Shown: positions 37,627 to 46,689, numbered from the stretch's first letter. The stretch: 64,000 nucleotides of DNA from Pseudolabrys sp963742345 (GCA_963742345.1 CAVULO010000010.1:310001-374000); one strand, 5' to 3'. Notes: generated by a model from the sequence alone, not told the origin. Translations and numbers: made by a program.

Positions 37627-37745
37627 GATGCCGCTTTGGGTCAAAAGCAGACATTTGCAGTGCAAAACGTCATGTCCGTTTTATCCCGGAAGCGGACATT
37701 GGCCGGCGTCACCCGAATGTCCGCTTTGTGCCAACAGCGGACATT
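37627..37745. repeat. Three palindromic repeats (TGTCCGC family)
   Basis: Three consecutive units: GATGCCGCTTTGGGTCAAAA (37627), CATGTCCGTTTTATCCCGGA (37671) and AATGTCCGCTTTGTGCCAAC (37717), each with an inverted GCGGACA or GCAGACA arm. Confidence 0.8.
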
Positions 37746-37760
37746 GTGGCCTGCAAATGG

Positions 37761-38171
37761 TCAAAGTTTGCAGCGATAGAAGGAAATTCCCATTTCAGGA
37801 AACGAAGGATAAATCCGGGTTATTTTATTGTCAGAATCTATATTTGCGCTGACTTCCTGCGTACCAAGTACCGCTATGTCGGTAGAGCACGAGGCAATCA
37901 AATGCAGAATGCCACCTTCCTCCTTGCGACTGGTTATCTTGCACGTCTTTGACTGCCCTCTCATTTGATTCCCTTCAACTATAAAGCCACCGCCAAAAAC
38001 ATCGGAGTTCCTAGTCATCGAAATTTTGTTGTTTTTTTTCACGAACACCTTGCCGCAATTCGAATCATCGGCGGTCCAGGCGCCGCTCAGGTCGAATGCG
38101 TTGGCAGAAAAGCTGAATGCTATACAAATGGTGGAAAGGAGCATTCCAGCACCCAAGTTTGACATTTTCAC
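37761..38171 (-). CDS. Small exported protein (lipocalin-like N-terminus)
   Basis: A 136-residue protein with a signal peptide ending near ANA-FDL. The mature start DLSGAWTADDSNCGKVFVKK and later VFGGGFIVEGNQMRG, KTCKITSRKEEGGILHLIAS and SFYRCKL resemble small periplasmic beta-barrel proteins; four cysteines may pair. The DNA is AT-richer than its neighbours. Family not named. Start could be the ATG at 38165. Confidence 0.65.
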   Translation of the reverse strand: MKMSNLGAGMLLSTICIAFSFSANAFDLSGAWTADDSNCGKVFVKKNNKISMTRNSDVFGGGFIVEGNQMRGQSKTCKITSRKEEGGILHLIASCSTDIAVLGTQEVSANIDSDNKITRIYPSFPEMGISFYRCKL

Positions 38172-38284
38172 ACTCCATTGGATGTAAACAGTGGAGGAGG
38201 TTATCTGTTACTATGGTGCGAAACAAATTGCGGCGGCCGTCGCACCAACCGTTTGATCACGTCGTCGGCGACCGAATAACTCAG

Positions 38285-38397
38285 CCCAAGTGCCTTGGCC
38301 CAAGTGCCTTGGCCCAAGTGCCTTGGCCCAAGTGCCTTGGCCCAAGTGCCTTGGCCCAGTGCCTTGGCCCAAGCGCCTTGGCCCAATTTATTGGCCT
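38285..38397. repeat. 14-bp minisatellite
   Basis: About eight head-to-tail copies of CCCAAGTGCCTTGG, later ones shortened or mutated (CCCAGTGCCTTGG, CCCAAGCGCCTTGG, CCCAATTTATTGG). Located at and just after the end of the gene at 38388 on the minus strand. Confidence 0.9.
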
Positions 38398-38576
38398 AAT
38401 TGCATCAAGCCCCAAATTGCGATCAGGGTAGCGACGACAAAGCCAACCCACGACACGGACATGGGTACGGAGAATGGCCCAATTTGCACCGCCCATTGCT
38501 TAACGATCCTCATGACGTGCGCGAGTGCCACTACAGCAAAGATCAGTGCCGAAACTGCTGCAAAATAGTTTGACAT
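38388..38576 (-). CDS. Small two-helix membrane protein
   Basis: A 62-residue protein with two hydrophobic segments (VSALIFAVVALAHVMRI; SWVGFVVATLIAIWGLMQL) joined by KQWAVQIGPFSVPMSVS. The layout is that of a conserved small membrane protein family in proteobacteria; function unknown. The minisatellite begins right at its stop codon and may have eroded or extended its 3' end. Confidence 0.65.
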   Translation of the reverse strand: MSNYFAAVSALIFAVVALAHVMRIVKQWAVQIGPFSVPMSVSWVGFVVATLIAIWGLMQLGQ

Positions 38577-38638
38577 CTAATTCTCTCCGTCAGTTTGGTC
38601 GCTAACCATTCGGTCAGCTCGTGCGGTGATTGCGAATT

Positions 38639-39286
38639 TCATCCTCCGAGGGCTATCGCAATGCCCACCAGAACGACGCCGACGGCCACCATTATAAGCC
38701 CCGTTGCCCAGGGCTGAAGCCCGGCATAGCGCGCAAAAACAAACCCGCAAAAAAACAACGATACGACGGCAATAGCATTGGAGATTCGCAACGCCGATTG
38801 CGCGTTTTCAAAGACAATAAAGGGAATTACGACCGGGAAAGTGGACAGGATAACAAGAATGCAAACGCTCAATGCGCCCAGCCAATCGCGCCCGATCAGT
38901 CTGGGGCGTGCTTCGGAATCCGCCACACGGAGAAATCCTTCCCGGATCAATTCCAGCTGCGTCGGCTGAGCAATCGACGTGAATAGTGGCGGGAGAGCGT
39001 CTGCAATGATGCGGTAAGCGCTTTCACGATCGGCTGTCGCACGAACTTTTCGTAACAACAAGGCGTTGCGACCTCGTTCGGCCAGGCGACCCATAAGATA
39101 CATTCCGGCGTCGATAATGCCCCAGGCTACGTTGCAGCCGAGTGCCGCAATCAGCATGGTCCGGATTTGAAATTTGTCCGCTGTGACGACACTTGTTGCG
39201 CCCGTGACAGTGAGGGCCATGATCAGGCCGAACAGAATCTCCGCGATCCGTTCGCCTGGCTCGAGTACGCGATCAGGTAGTTTCAT
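38639..39286 (-). CDS. VIT-family-like membrane protein
   Basis: A 215-residue protein with an N-terminal helix pair (EILFGLIMALTVTGATSVVT; TMLIAALGCNVAWGIIDAGM) and three C-terminal hydrophobic segments, with a charged central domain. The pattern of the first helices (GLIMALTVTGATS; NVAWGIIDAGMYL) resembles VIT1/CCC1 iron or manganese transporters. Substrate not proven. It shares the FixK-type box at 39357 with the divergent antiporter gene. Confidence 0.65.
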   Translation of the reverse strand: MKLPDRVLEPGERIAEILFGLIMALTVTGATSVVTADKFQIRTMLIAALGCNVAWGIIDAGMYLMGRLAERGRNALLLRKVRATADRESAYRIIADALPPLFTSIAQPTQLELIREGFLRVADSEARPRLIGRDWLGALSVCILVILSTFPVVIPFIVFENAQSALRISNAIAVVSLFFCGFVFARYAGLQPWATGLIMVAVGVVLVGIAIALGG

Positions 39287-39356
39287 TGGCCCCCCATTTG
39301 GCGACCCGTCGGGCGACGCCTGCTTGACACAGCTAAATTATCTGCACTTTTCGACT

Positions 39357-39370
39357 TTGACGCGCCTCAA
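39357..39370. promoter_or_regulatory. FixK/FNR-type box between divergent transporter genes
   Basis: TTGACGCGCCTCAA (TTGA-N6-TCAA), centred 77 bases before the VIT-like gene start at 39286 and 121 bases before the antiporter start at 39485. Confidence 0.65.
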
Positions 39371-39484
39371 ACTGGCGGTCTGCGTGTGCGACGAGGCTTT
39401 GCGTCACCATCGCCTTGGCCCTAAGCTCCGTGAGCCCGACGCGGCCGGGATTGATCCTGTCTTCTCACAGATGGCGAGATTAGC

Positions 39485-40582
39485 GTGACTCCTTTACTCA
39501 GGGAAATCCGGCACAATCCGTTACTCTGGCCGTTGGCGCTCGTACCTGTGGTTTTGGCCGCGCAGGTACTCAAGCCGGAAGCGCACACGCTTCTGTTTGT
39601 GCTTTCCGTCATGGCTATCGTGCCGTTGGCCGCGTTGCTGAGCCGAGCCACGGAATTGGTCGCCGCCAGGACGGGCGATATGATCGGCGGCCTGCTTAAC
39701 GCTACACTTGGAAATCTCACCGAACTGCTCATCGCCCTGGCTGCGTTGCGCGCCGGACAATACGTTCTTGTCAAGGCCTCCATCGCCGGGGCGATTGTCA
39801 CCAACGCATTGTTCATGTTGGGCGCATCGTTTCTGCTCGGCGGGCTGAAACATCACGTGCAGGAATACAACCGCAATAACGCCCGCTTTCAGGCCGGCCT
39901 GCTTTTCCTGGCAACGATAGCGATGCTGGTTCCATCAGTCGTGATCGACGCCGATGCCACCGCCACAACCGCAAAATTCACCCAGACGCTGAGCACGGGC
40001 CTCTCTGTGCTGCTCATCGTGACGTACGGGCTGGGTTTGCTGTTTTCACTCAAGACACATAGCGAACTCTTTGCCGGCGCGGACCACGCGGAGTCCGGCG
40101 AAGAGCAATGGTCATTGGGCCTTTCACTGGCGACACTGGCGGGTGTTACGGTGCTGGTGGCCCTTGTCAGTGAGGTCTTCGTCGAGTCGGTTCAGCAGGC
40201 CGCAACAGCGCTTGGGATATCTCCCGCATTTGTCGGCTTCATCATTGTGGCGCTGGTGGGGGCTGCCGCAGAGATGGTGTCCGCCTTATCCGCCGCCCGC
40301 AAAAATAGGCTAGACCTGAGCGTGGGCATTGCGCTGGGAAGCGCGTCCCAAATTGCGCTCTTCGTCGCACCGGCGCTTGTCCTTGCCAGCTACGTCATCG
40401 GCCCGACGCCGATGAATTTACAATTCTGGCCGGGCGCAGTGGCAATGATACTGATAGCGACAATGACCGCGAGTTTTGTGAGCAACACCGGCCGTTCGAC
40501 GTGGTTTATTGGGGTGCTTGTCGTGACCGTGTATCTGATTTTCGCAATGACGCTTTATCTGTTGCCACCCCAGATCCATTGA
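39485..40582 (+). CDS. Calcium/proton exchanger (CaxA/ChaA family)
   Basis: A 365-residue membrane protein of the Ca2+/cation antiporter superfamily with about 11 helices. The two alpha repeats appear as GGLLNATLGNLTELLIAL near residue 70 and FVGFIIVALVGAAAEMVSAL near 255. It exchanges Ca2+ (or Na+/K+) for protons across the inner membrane. Starts with GTG. A FixK-type box lies 121 bases upstream. Confidence 0.88.
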   Translation: MTPLLREIRHNPLLWPLALVPVVLAAQVLKPEAHTLLFVLSVMAIVPLAALLSRATELVAARTGDMIGGLLNATLGNLTELLIALAALRAGQYVLVKASIAGAIVTNALFMLGASFLLGGLKHHVQEYNRNNARFQAGLLFLATIAMLVPSVVIDADATATTAKFTQTLSTGLSVLLIVTYGLGLLFSLKTHSELFAGADHAESGEEQWSLGLSLATLAGVTVLVALVSEVFVESVQQAATALGISPAFVGFIIVALVGAAAEMVSALSAARKNRLDLSVGIALGSASQIALFVAPALVLASYVIGPTPMNLQFWPGAVAMILIATMTASFVSNTGRSTWFIGVLVVTVYLIFAMTLYLLPPQIH

Positions 40583-40651
40583 ACGGCCAGAACGATCCGG
40601 CGTAATGCGTCGAGATCGCGCTTGCATTCCGGCTGAAGAAACACAAGCATC

Positions 40652-41656
40652 GTGCGTAACCCAGCGCCGATGGCACTCGCGCGTGAAGGGGCTGAGCCGG
40701 AGCGACATTTGCGATCGACTGAATTGGGTCGTGCGCGTGCGAGCGCGGTGGCCGTGGCCACCACGATATGCCTCATTTCGGTCGCCATCCGTCCGGCGCA
40801 TGGACAAGTGCCCGCTGAAGTTTCTGGCGGCATGATCAATCTCGGTGGACGCGGCTGGTCCCCGACCGAAGGTAAATTGGTTTCGGCGGATCGGACGACC
40901 AACCAGTTTGAGTATGAGGTCCGCGCCGGGCTTGCATCCGACTACATCTATCGGGGAACGACGCTATCCGATCACAAACCGGCAGTCGGCGCCGCCATCG
41001 AAGCGGCATTTGCCGAATTCTACGCCGGGGCTTCGGTTGCCAGCGTCAAGTTGCCGACGCAACCGGCTGCCGAAATCGCGGTAAGCGGCGGCGTGCGTCG
41101 AAAGATCGGAGATATCGATTTCGATCTGGGTGCTACCTACTACTTCTATCCCGGCGAAACATTAGTCGGCATGGCCAAAGGCATTGATTATTGGGAGGCG
41201 ACTATCCGCGCGACCAAACGGATCACGAAATCGTTCCGTGTCGCCGGGGGTTTCGCCTATTCGCCGAACGTCTCCAATACCGGCGCCTGGAGCTGGTACG
41301 CGGCGGCTGGTCTGGGTTACGACGTCCCGAGTGGCATGCTGCCGGCGAACCTCGGCGTGTCGTTCACGGCAGGCGCCGGTTATTCCTGGTTTGGCAATCA
41401 GTCGCAGGACCTGGGTGGCTTTCCGTTACCCGCCTATCTCAACTGGCAGGCCGGCGTGACCTTCACCCACAAGATCTTGAACCTCGACCTGCGTTACTAT
41501 GACACCAATCTGTCGAAGGAAAACTGCTTCGTCTTGACCGGGGACCCCAACGCGAGGCCAGGCGGCAGCATCGATCCTGTCACGAATCCTGAAGGCTTGG
41601 CCTCGCGCTGGTGCAGCGCCACGTTTGTTGCGAAGGTCTGGTTTGCTTTGAATTAG
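40652..41656 (+). CDS. TorF-family putative porin
   Basis: A 334-residue outer-membrane protein. A long N-terminal leader contains the signal region (AVAVATTICLISVAIRPAHG, cleavage near AHG-QVP); a later start is possible. The mature part has EYEVRAGLASDYIYRGTTLS, the typical TorF/Gcw_chp opening, followed by alternating beta-strands and a C-terminal aromatic end (KVWFALN). It probably forms a channel for small solutes. Lies between the antiporter and the sulfate permease on the same strand. Confidence 0.85.
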   Translation: MRNPAPMALAREGAEPERHLRSTELGRARASAVAVATTICLISVAIRPAHGQVPAEVSGGMINLGGRGWSPTEGKLVSADRTTNQFEYEVRAGLASDYIYRGTTLSDHKPAVGAAIEAAFAEFYAGASVASVKLPTQPAAEIAVSGGVRRKIGDIDFDLGATYYFYPGETLVGMAKGIDYWEATIRATKRITKSFRVAGGFAYSPNVSNTGAWSWYAAAGLGYDVPSGMLPANLGVSFTAGAGYSWFGNQSQDLGGFPLPAYLNWQAGVTFTHKILNLDLRYYDTNLSKENCFVLTGDPNARPGGSIDPVTNPEGLASRWCSATFVAKVWFALN

Positions 41657-41818
41657 CCACTCGGCGTTCGCATCATCGCTAATCCGAACACGGCTCCAGA
41701 GGTTGACGCCATCGCATCCATCCGTGGTCAATCGACGCAAGCTGCCGTAGCCTGGCCACAGCTCTCTTTTTTCGCTCCCGGTTAATCGACCTTCTGTGAG
41801 TTTTCGAAGGGCTGCCGC

Positions 41819-43534
41819 GTGAAATGGATCCGCTATATTCCGGCGGCATTCTGGTTAGCGCACTATCGTGCTGCCTGGTTGGGTGGCGATATTGCTGCCG
41901 GAGTGACGCTCGCGGCCTACGCAATTCCAGTTTCGCTCGCCTACGCGAGCCTCGCGGGATTGCCACCTCAGGTCGGTATATATGGGTATCTGCTGGGTGG
42001 GATTGGCTACGCGTTGCTCGGCTCATCGCGCCAATTGGCGGTCGGGCCGACGTCGGCGATCTCTCTCATGGTCGCCGGATCAGTCGGCCTGATGGCGGAA
42101 GGAGACGCGCAACGCTACGCGCAAATTGCCAGTCTCGCAGCGTTCACTGTCGCCCTGCTCTGCGTGATGTCCTGGGCCTTGCGACTGAGCGCGCTCGTCA
42201 AGCTGATCAGCAACAGCATTCTTGTCGGCTTCAAAGCTGGCGCGGCCCTGACCATCGCCATGACCCAGCTGCCAAGCTTCATTGGCGTGCCGGGTGGAGG
42301 CCACAATTTCTTTGAGCGGCTTGTTTTGATTGCCGGGCAATTTGGCCAGGTGAACTACACGGTATTGGGGGTCGGGATTGCTGCGATCATGTTCCTCATC
42401 GCCGGCGACCGTCTGCTGCCCGGAAGGCCAACGGCGCTCGGTGTTGTCGCATTGTCAATCATTGCAGCGTCAGTCCTCGGTCTGCCCGCCCTTGGCGTAC
42501 CGATAACTGGCGAGATTCCTTCCGGCCTGCCTGCCCTGCAAGGTCCCGCGTTGAAGATGCGCGACGTGGAGGGGATTTTCCCACTCGCAGTCGGATGCCT
42601 GTTGCTTGCTTACATTGAGGGTGTGTCCGCAGCCCGGACATTTGCTGCGAGGCATGGATATGTGCTCGATGCGCGGCAGGAGTTTCTCGGCATCGGGGCG
42701 GCAAATCTCGCGGCAGCGCTTGGGCATGGCTATCCCGTCGCAGGAGGCTTGTCGCAATCCGCCGTAAACGACAAGGCAGGTGCGCGCACTCCTCTCGCCC
42801 TCGTCTTTGCGTCGATCGCGCTTGCGCTCTGCCTGGTCTTTTTCGCAACGCTTCTGGAAAATTTGCCGAAGGCTGTCCTGGCTGCCGTCGTGCTGATTGC
42901 CGTGTCCGGATTGCTGGATTTTGCAGCGATGCTCCGGATGTGGCGCGTGAGCCGGATGGATTTCTACGCCGCAACGATCGCCCTTGTCGCTGTGCTTTTG
43001 TTGGGAATCCTGCAGGGCATTCTGCTCGCCGCACTCGCCTCGGTCGTGATGCTGCTCGCGCGTGCGTCACGGCCCCATGTGGCCTTTCTCGGCCGCGTTC
43101 CCGGAACGAACACTTACTCCGATCTTGCCCGCCACCCGGAAAATGAACCGCTCCGCGGCGTCATCGCCTTCCGTCCCGAGTCTTCGCTGATTTATGTCAA
43201 TGCTGATACGGTTCTTGAATCCGTCCTGAAACGCCTTCGCGCCAAGGATCGACCCAAAATTCATCTTGTGGTCTGCGATCTATCGGCGTCGCCCTACCTC
43301 GACCTCGCCGGCTCGCAAATGCTGCACGAATTGTGCAATGAGCTTACCGCCCGAGGCATTGCGCTGCGCGTCGTCGGTGCACATGGATGGGTGCGCGATT
43401 TGCTGCGATCTGATGGCTTGGGCGAAAGAGTCGGAGATATCGCCAGGGCCGTAACGCTTGACAGTCTCCTTGGCGCAAAGGCCAGGAGCCGTCAGCGGTC
43501 AAAGCCCGGTCCACAATCGAAAGTTCGCAAGTAA
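41819..43534 (+). CDS. SulP family sulfate permease with STAS domain
   Basis: A 571-residue transporter. The N-terminal 10-14 helices include GVTLAAYAIPVSLAYASLAG (SulP signature region) and NLAAALGHGYPVAGGLSQSA. The C-terminal STAS domain is at about residues 430-545 (IVNVNADTVLE-like strand, DLSASPYLDLAGSQML). SulP proteins carry sulfate, bicarbonate or other anions with H+ or Na+. Starts with GTG. Follows the porin gene. Confidence 0.9.
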   Translation: MKWIRYIPAAFWLAHYRAAWLGGDIAAGVTLAAYAIPVSLAYASLAGLPPQVGIYGYLLGGIGYALLGSSRQLAVGPTSAISLMVAGSVGLMAEGDAQRYAQIASLAAFTVALLCVMSWALRLSALVKLISNSILVGFKAGAALTIAMTQLPSFIGVPGGGHNFFERLVLIAGQFGQVNYTVLGVGIAAIMFLIAGDRLLPGRPTALGVVALSIIAASVLGLPALGVPITGEIPSGLPALQGPALKMRDVEGIFPLAVGCLLLAYIEGVSAARTFAARHGYVLDARQEFLGIGAANLAAALGHGYPVAGGLSQSAVNDKAGARTPLALVFASIALALCLVFFATLLENLPKAVLAAVVLIAVSGLLDFAAMLRMWRVSRMDFYAATIALVAVLLLGILQGILLAALASVVMLLARASRPHVAFLGRVPGTNTYSDLARHPENEPLRGVIAFRPESSLIYVNADTVLESVLKRLRAKDRPKIHLVVCDLSASPYLDLAGSQMLHELCNELTARGIALRVVGAHGWVRDLLRSDGLGERVGDIARAVTLDSLLGAKARSRQRSKPGPQSKVRK

Positions 43535-43608
43535 TAAAGTCGCTTGCGAAGCAACAGCGAAGATTTTTCCGCTTTGTGCATTACGCAAGCAGATCTAACG
43601 CGTCGGCC

Positions 43609-44442
43609 TCAGTAGTGATTAGGGATCGGCCGACCCGCGCTCAGACCCTCGGCAGCACCCTTGGGCCGTTTCTGCGTTTCGGGGATCTTCGGCAGGTCTA
43701 CCTTGACCTTCTTGTAGGGGACGCTGTCGAGCAGATGGCGGATCAGGTTTAACCGAGCACGCCGCTTATTGTCGGCGGGGACGATATGCCAAGGCGCCCA
43801 TGGCGTGTCGGTAGCCTCAATCATACGCTGATAGGCTGCGGTGTAGTCCCACCAGCGCCGCACCGATTCGGTATCCATCGGGCTCAGCTTCCAATGCTTC
43901 ATCGGGTCGTGGATTCTGGCCTCAAACCGGCGCCGCTGCTCGTCCCGGCTGACATCGAGGAAGTATTTGCGCAGGATAATACCATTGTTGACGATCATCT
44001 CCCGCTCGACCAGGGGGGTCATTGTCAGGAACCGCTCGTACTCCTTGTCGCTGCAGAAGCCCATCACTCGCTCGACCCCGGCGCGGTTGTACCAGGAGCG
44101 GTCGAAGAGGATGATCTCGCCTGCCGCCGGGAAATGCGCGATGTAGCGCTGGATGTAGACTTGGCTCTTCTGGCGGTCGGAGGGGGTGGGCAAGGCCACG
44201 TGCCGGTAGACGCGCGGGCTCGTACGTTCAGTGATCCGGCTGATCACACCGCCTTTGCCTGCGGTGTCGCGGCCCTCGAATATCACGATGATGCGTGCCG
44301 CCTTCTCTTTGACCCAGGTCTGCATGCGGGTCAGTTCGACTTGGAGCTTTGCGAGTTCCTTGTCGAATTCCTTACGGCTAATCTTGTCGGACAAGGCCGC
44401 CGCCTCAACTCCCCCGCGCTTCTTCTGCTTGTCTTTCGACAT
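43609..44442 (-). CDS. ppk2: Polyphosphate kinase 2
   Basis: A 277-residue soluble kinase that uses polyphosphate to phosphorylate nucleotides (or the reverse). The Walker A motif is FEGRDTAGKGG near residue 55, Walker B-like ILFDRSWYNRAGVERVMGF near 113, and the lid region DVSRDEQRRRFEARIHDP near 165. It sits in a region with PHB and acetate genes, so polyphosphate may serve as an energy reserve here. A possible small gene (44467) precedes it. Confidence 0.93.
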   Translation of the reverse strand: MSKDKQKKRGGVEAAALSDKISRKEFDKELAKLQVELTRMQTWVKEKAARIIVIFEGRDTAGKGGVISRITERTSPRVYRHVALPTPSDRQKSQVYIQRYIAHFPAAGEIILFDRSWYNRAGVERVMGFCSDKEYERFLTMTPLVEREMIVNNGIILRKYFLDVSRDEQRRRFEARIHDPMKHWKLSPMDTESVRRWWDYTAAYQRMIEATDTPWAPWHIVPADNKRRARLNLIRHLLDSVPYKKVKVDLPKIPETQKRPKGAAEGLSAGRPIPNHY

Positions 44443-44466
44443 CTGGCGGTCTCCTGTTCAATGAAT

Positions 44467-44574
44467 TTACAAGCCGCCAACAGCGGCGGCGGCGCGCACT
44501 TCACTAGTTTTGCGCTTCATCTTCGCCTGGCTCTTGTCGTCTTTCTTGAAATCTTTGCTCGCCATTTTGGCCAT
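44467..44574 (-). CDS. Possible 35-residue basic protein before ppk2
   Basis: A short frame from ATG at 44574 encodes a Lys-rich peptide (MAKMASKDFKKDDKSQAKMK, then RKTSEVRAAA) ending at 44467, 25 bases before the ppk2 start. A FixK-type box is centred 74 bases upstream of its ATG, the same spacing as for other island genes, which supports expression. No strong ribosome-binding site is visible. Confidence 0.4.
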   Translation of the reverse strand: MAKMASKDFKKDDKSQAKMKRKTSEVRAAAAVGGL

Positions 44575-44641
44575 CAATATGGTTCGCGCTTGTAAAAGAG
44601 GTGGCGGAAAACCATTCAGCCCGTTGAACGGCAGCCGCTTG

Positions 44642-44655
44642 TTGACCTAGGTCAA
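44642..44655. promoter_or_regulatory. FixK/FNR-type box between divergent genes
   Basis: TTGACCTAGGTCAA, a perfect 14-bp palindrome. Centred 74 bases before the small gene at 44574 (and ppk2) and 113 bases before the gene at 44762. Confidence 0.75.
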
Positions 44656-44761
44656 AACTTGTCAGGTTGTGATTTTCTAAAAGAAAGCCCAGAAACGTTC
44701 TATAAAGCAAGCTGATTGTGGTGCAGTCGATCGACCGAGTCTGTCTTTTGGAGGACCAGCA

Positions 44762-45220
44762 ATGAACACGAAAGCTGACGATCTCCTGCCGAGTGCGGAA
44801 GAGTGCAGTAAGAGAATGGCCGTCGCTGAAGCCGAGAAAGCGTCGGAATATGTGCGCAAGCAAGCAGCCATGGAGGCCGAAAAGAAGGCATTGCTCGACA
44901 AGCTCAAGGGGCCGTCCGGAGTATCTGATGACGAGCGGCTAAAGCGCGCGGCTGCGATCATCAACAGGGCGGTCAATAACGGTCTGACTGAAGTAGAAGT
45001 TGGCCGCTTTCCAAATACGCTCTTCACGGATCATGGCCGCGCCATCAACCAGCAAGAACCAGGTTGGGAAGAAACGCTGACAGGATTGCCTAAAGAGCTC
45101 TATGAATTTTGGAAGAAACATATGCAGGCGCGCGGGTATCGCCTGAAATTTCAAATCGTCGATTGGCCAGGCGGAATGCCGGGCGACATAGGCATCTCGC
45201 TAGGCTGGGGCAAAAAATAG
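44762..45220 (+). CDS. Hypothetical charged protein
   Basis: A 152-residue soluble protein. The N-terminal half is charged and helical (VAEAEKASEYVRKQAAMEAE); the second half has VGRFPNTLFTDHGRAINQQE, ELYEFWKKHMQARGYRLKF and a final DIGISLGWGKK. Family not recognised. A FixK-type box lies 113 bases upstream. Confidence 0.7.
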   Translation: MNTKADDLLPSAEECSKRMAVAEAEKASEYVRKQAAMEAEKKALLDKLKGPSGVSDDERLKRAAAIINRAVNNGLTEVEVGRFPNTLFTDHGRAINQQEPGWEETLTGLPKELYEFWKKHMQARGYRLKFQIVDWPGGMPGDIGISLGWGKK

Positions 45221-45246
45221 CACCGCGCAACGCAGGGCGTTTCCCA

Positions 45247-46302
45247 CTAGTCGATAATGTGATAGCCGCCATCGACATATAGAGTTTCGCCGGTGATGAG
45301 GCGCGCGGCGTCGTGCGCCAGAAACGCCGTGGCAGCGCCCACATCGTCGATACTGACCAGGCTGCGTGCAGGCGCCTTCGCTTTCGCCTTGTCGAGCAAT
45401 GCATCAAATTCGGGAATCCCCGATGCGGCTCGCGTGGCGAGCGGACCGGGGGAAATCGCATGCACGCGAATGCCCTTGGGGCCAAGTTCCGCTGCGAGGT
45501 AGCGGACCGCGCATTCAAGTGCGGCTTTGGCAACGCCCATGATGTTGTAGTTTTTAACGACCATCTGGCTGCCATAGTACGACATCGTGAACAGTGTGCC
45601 GCCCTTGCGCATCAATGGCTCCGCCAAGTGTGCCATACGAATGAAGGTCCAGCAGGACACATCCATGGTGGTTGCAAAACCTTCTCGCGACACATCCACG
45701 ACGCGGCCCTGAAGCGCCTCCTTTGGCGAAAAGGCGATGGAGTGAACAACAAAGTCGAGTTTGTCCCACTCTTTGCCGATACGTTCAAAAACCGCTTCCA
45801 TCTGTCCCGGTTTGTTGACGTCGAGCGGCATGACAATCGGCGCCTCGAGCGCGCGGGCGAGTGGCTCAACATATTTTTTGGCTTTGTCGTTCACGTACGT
45901 CACGGCAACCTCGGCGCCGAGCGCCCGGAACGCCTTCGCGCATCCCCAGGCAATCGAGTTTTCGTTGGCGATGCCGACGATCAGGCCCTTCTTGCCTTCG
46001 AGGAGCTTGGCTTTCACCAAAGGCAGCATGACAGAACCTTTCTTGCTTTCAGATGTGGTCATGTGTGTTTCCACGTAACGGTCTGCAATTTGTTTGATCG
46101 TACGAAAGGCTTGACGCCGATCTTTGGCATCGTCGACGTGCACGATTTCGCGACCGTTGATTTTTAGATGGCCTTCGCCCCAAGGAGCGATATCTATCTG
46201 CAATCGATCGTTGCCAAGGGTCGCGACAAACTGCTGCACAGTGGCGCCTTTCCCGACGGCCAATGATTCGTCCGTTCTCCATTCCAGGATTTTTGAAGCC
46301 AT
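45247..46302 (-). CDS. fabI: Enoyl-ACP reductase FabI with a 90-residue N-terminal extension
   Basis: A 351-residue protein. Residues from about 92 are a complete FabI: GLIVGIANENSIAWG, then the NADH-binding and catalytic segment SYYGSQMVVKNYNIMGVAK (the Y-x6-K pair ending in K), and SGIPEFD. The preceding 90 residues (starting MASKILEWRTDESLAVGKGA) are not part of normal FabI and look like a separate small domain. Internal ATGs at codons 81 and 92 would give a standard enzyme. A near-consensus FixK box is centred 76 bases before 46302, favouring the long start. FabI reduces enoyl-ACP with NADH in fatty-acid synthesis. Confidence 0.88.
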   Translation of the reverse strand: MASKILEWRTDESLAVGKGATVQQFVATLGNDRLQIDIAPWGEGHLKINGREIVHVDDAKDRRQAFRTIKQIADRYVETHMTTSESKKGSVMLPLVKAKLLEGKKGLIVGIANENSIAWGCAKAFRALGAEVAVTYVNDKAKKYVEPLARALEAPIVMPLDVNKPGQMEAVFERIGKEWDKLDFVVHSIAFSPKEALQGRVVDVSREGFATTMDVSCWTFIRMAHLAEPLMRKGGTLFTMSYYGSQMVVKNYNIMGVAKAALECAVRYLAAELGPKGIRVHAISPGPLATRAASGIPEFDALLDKAKAKAPARSLVSIDDVGAATAFLAHDAARLITGETLYVDGGYHIID

Positions 46303-46371
46303 TTCTGCGGCCTTGTCGGAGCAAGGAATGAAATTGTGCGCAAACGGTACTTACCCTTAGTGCGGCGCAAT

Positions 46372-46385
46372 TTGATTTAGAGCAA
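46372..46385. promoter_or_regulatory. Degenerate FixK/FNR-type box upstream of fabI
   Basis: TTGATTTAGAGCAA matches TTGA-N6-TCAA with one mismatch (GCAA). Its centre is 76 bases before the fabI start, the same distance as most other boxes here. Confidence 0.45.
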
Positions 46386-46442
46386 CAGAGTGCATTCGCA
46401 ACGTCGCACGCCCCGCGCGGCGCGTCGAACTAATTTGACACC

Positions 46443-46643
46443 TCAGTCTGTACTGAACGGACCGGCAGACACGGTGCCTCTTTGGTCCGCAGGAAGACTG
46501 CCAACCGCCATTTGCAGGCGGCATGCCTCGTCCTCCATACCGATCCAGCGAAGCTTGCGAATGAGTTTGGCCCAATCCTGCGGCTGTCCTTTCATTGATG
46601 CGTTTTGCATGGATACGTTTTGCACGTCATACGCCTGTTCCAT
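46443..46643 (-). CDS. Small hypothetical protein
   Basis: A 66-residue protein. The ATG at 46643 follows AGGAGGG. Sequence includes WAKLIRKLRWIGMEDEACRL and LPADQRGTV. Follows the phasin gene after 46 bases on the same strand, so probably co-transcribed. No family name known to me, though the LIRKLRWIGMEDEA helix looks conserved. Confidence 0.65.
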   Translation of the reverse strand: MEQAYDVQNVSMQNASMKGQPQDWAKLIRKLRWIGMEDEACRLQMAVGSLPADQRGTVSAGPFSTD

Positions 46644-46689
46644 TGGCGCCCTCCTGCCTCGCAAGATTTTTTATTTAATGCACCGGCGC

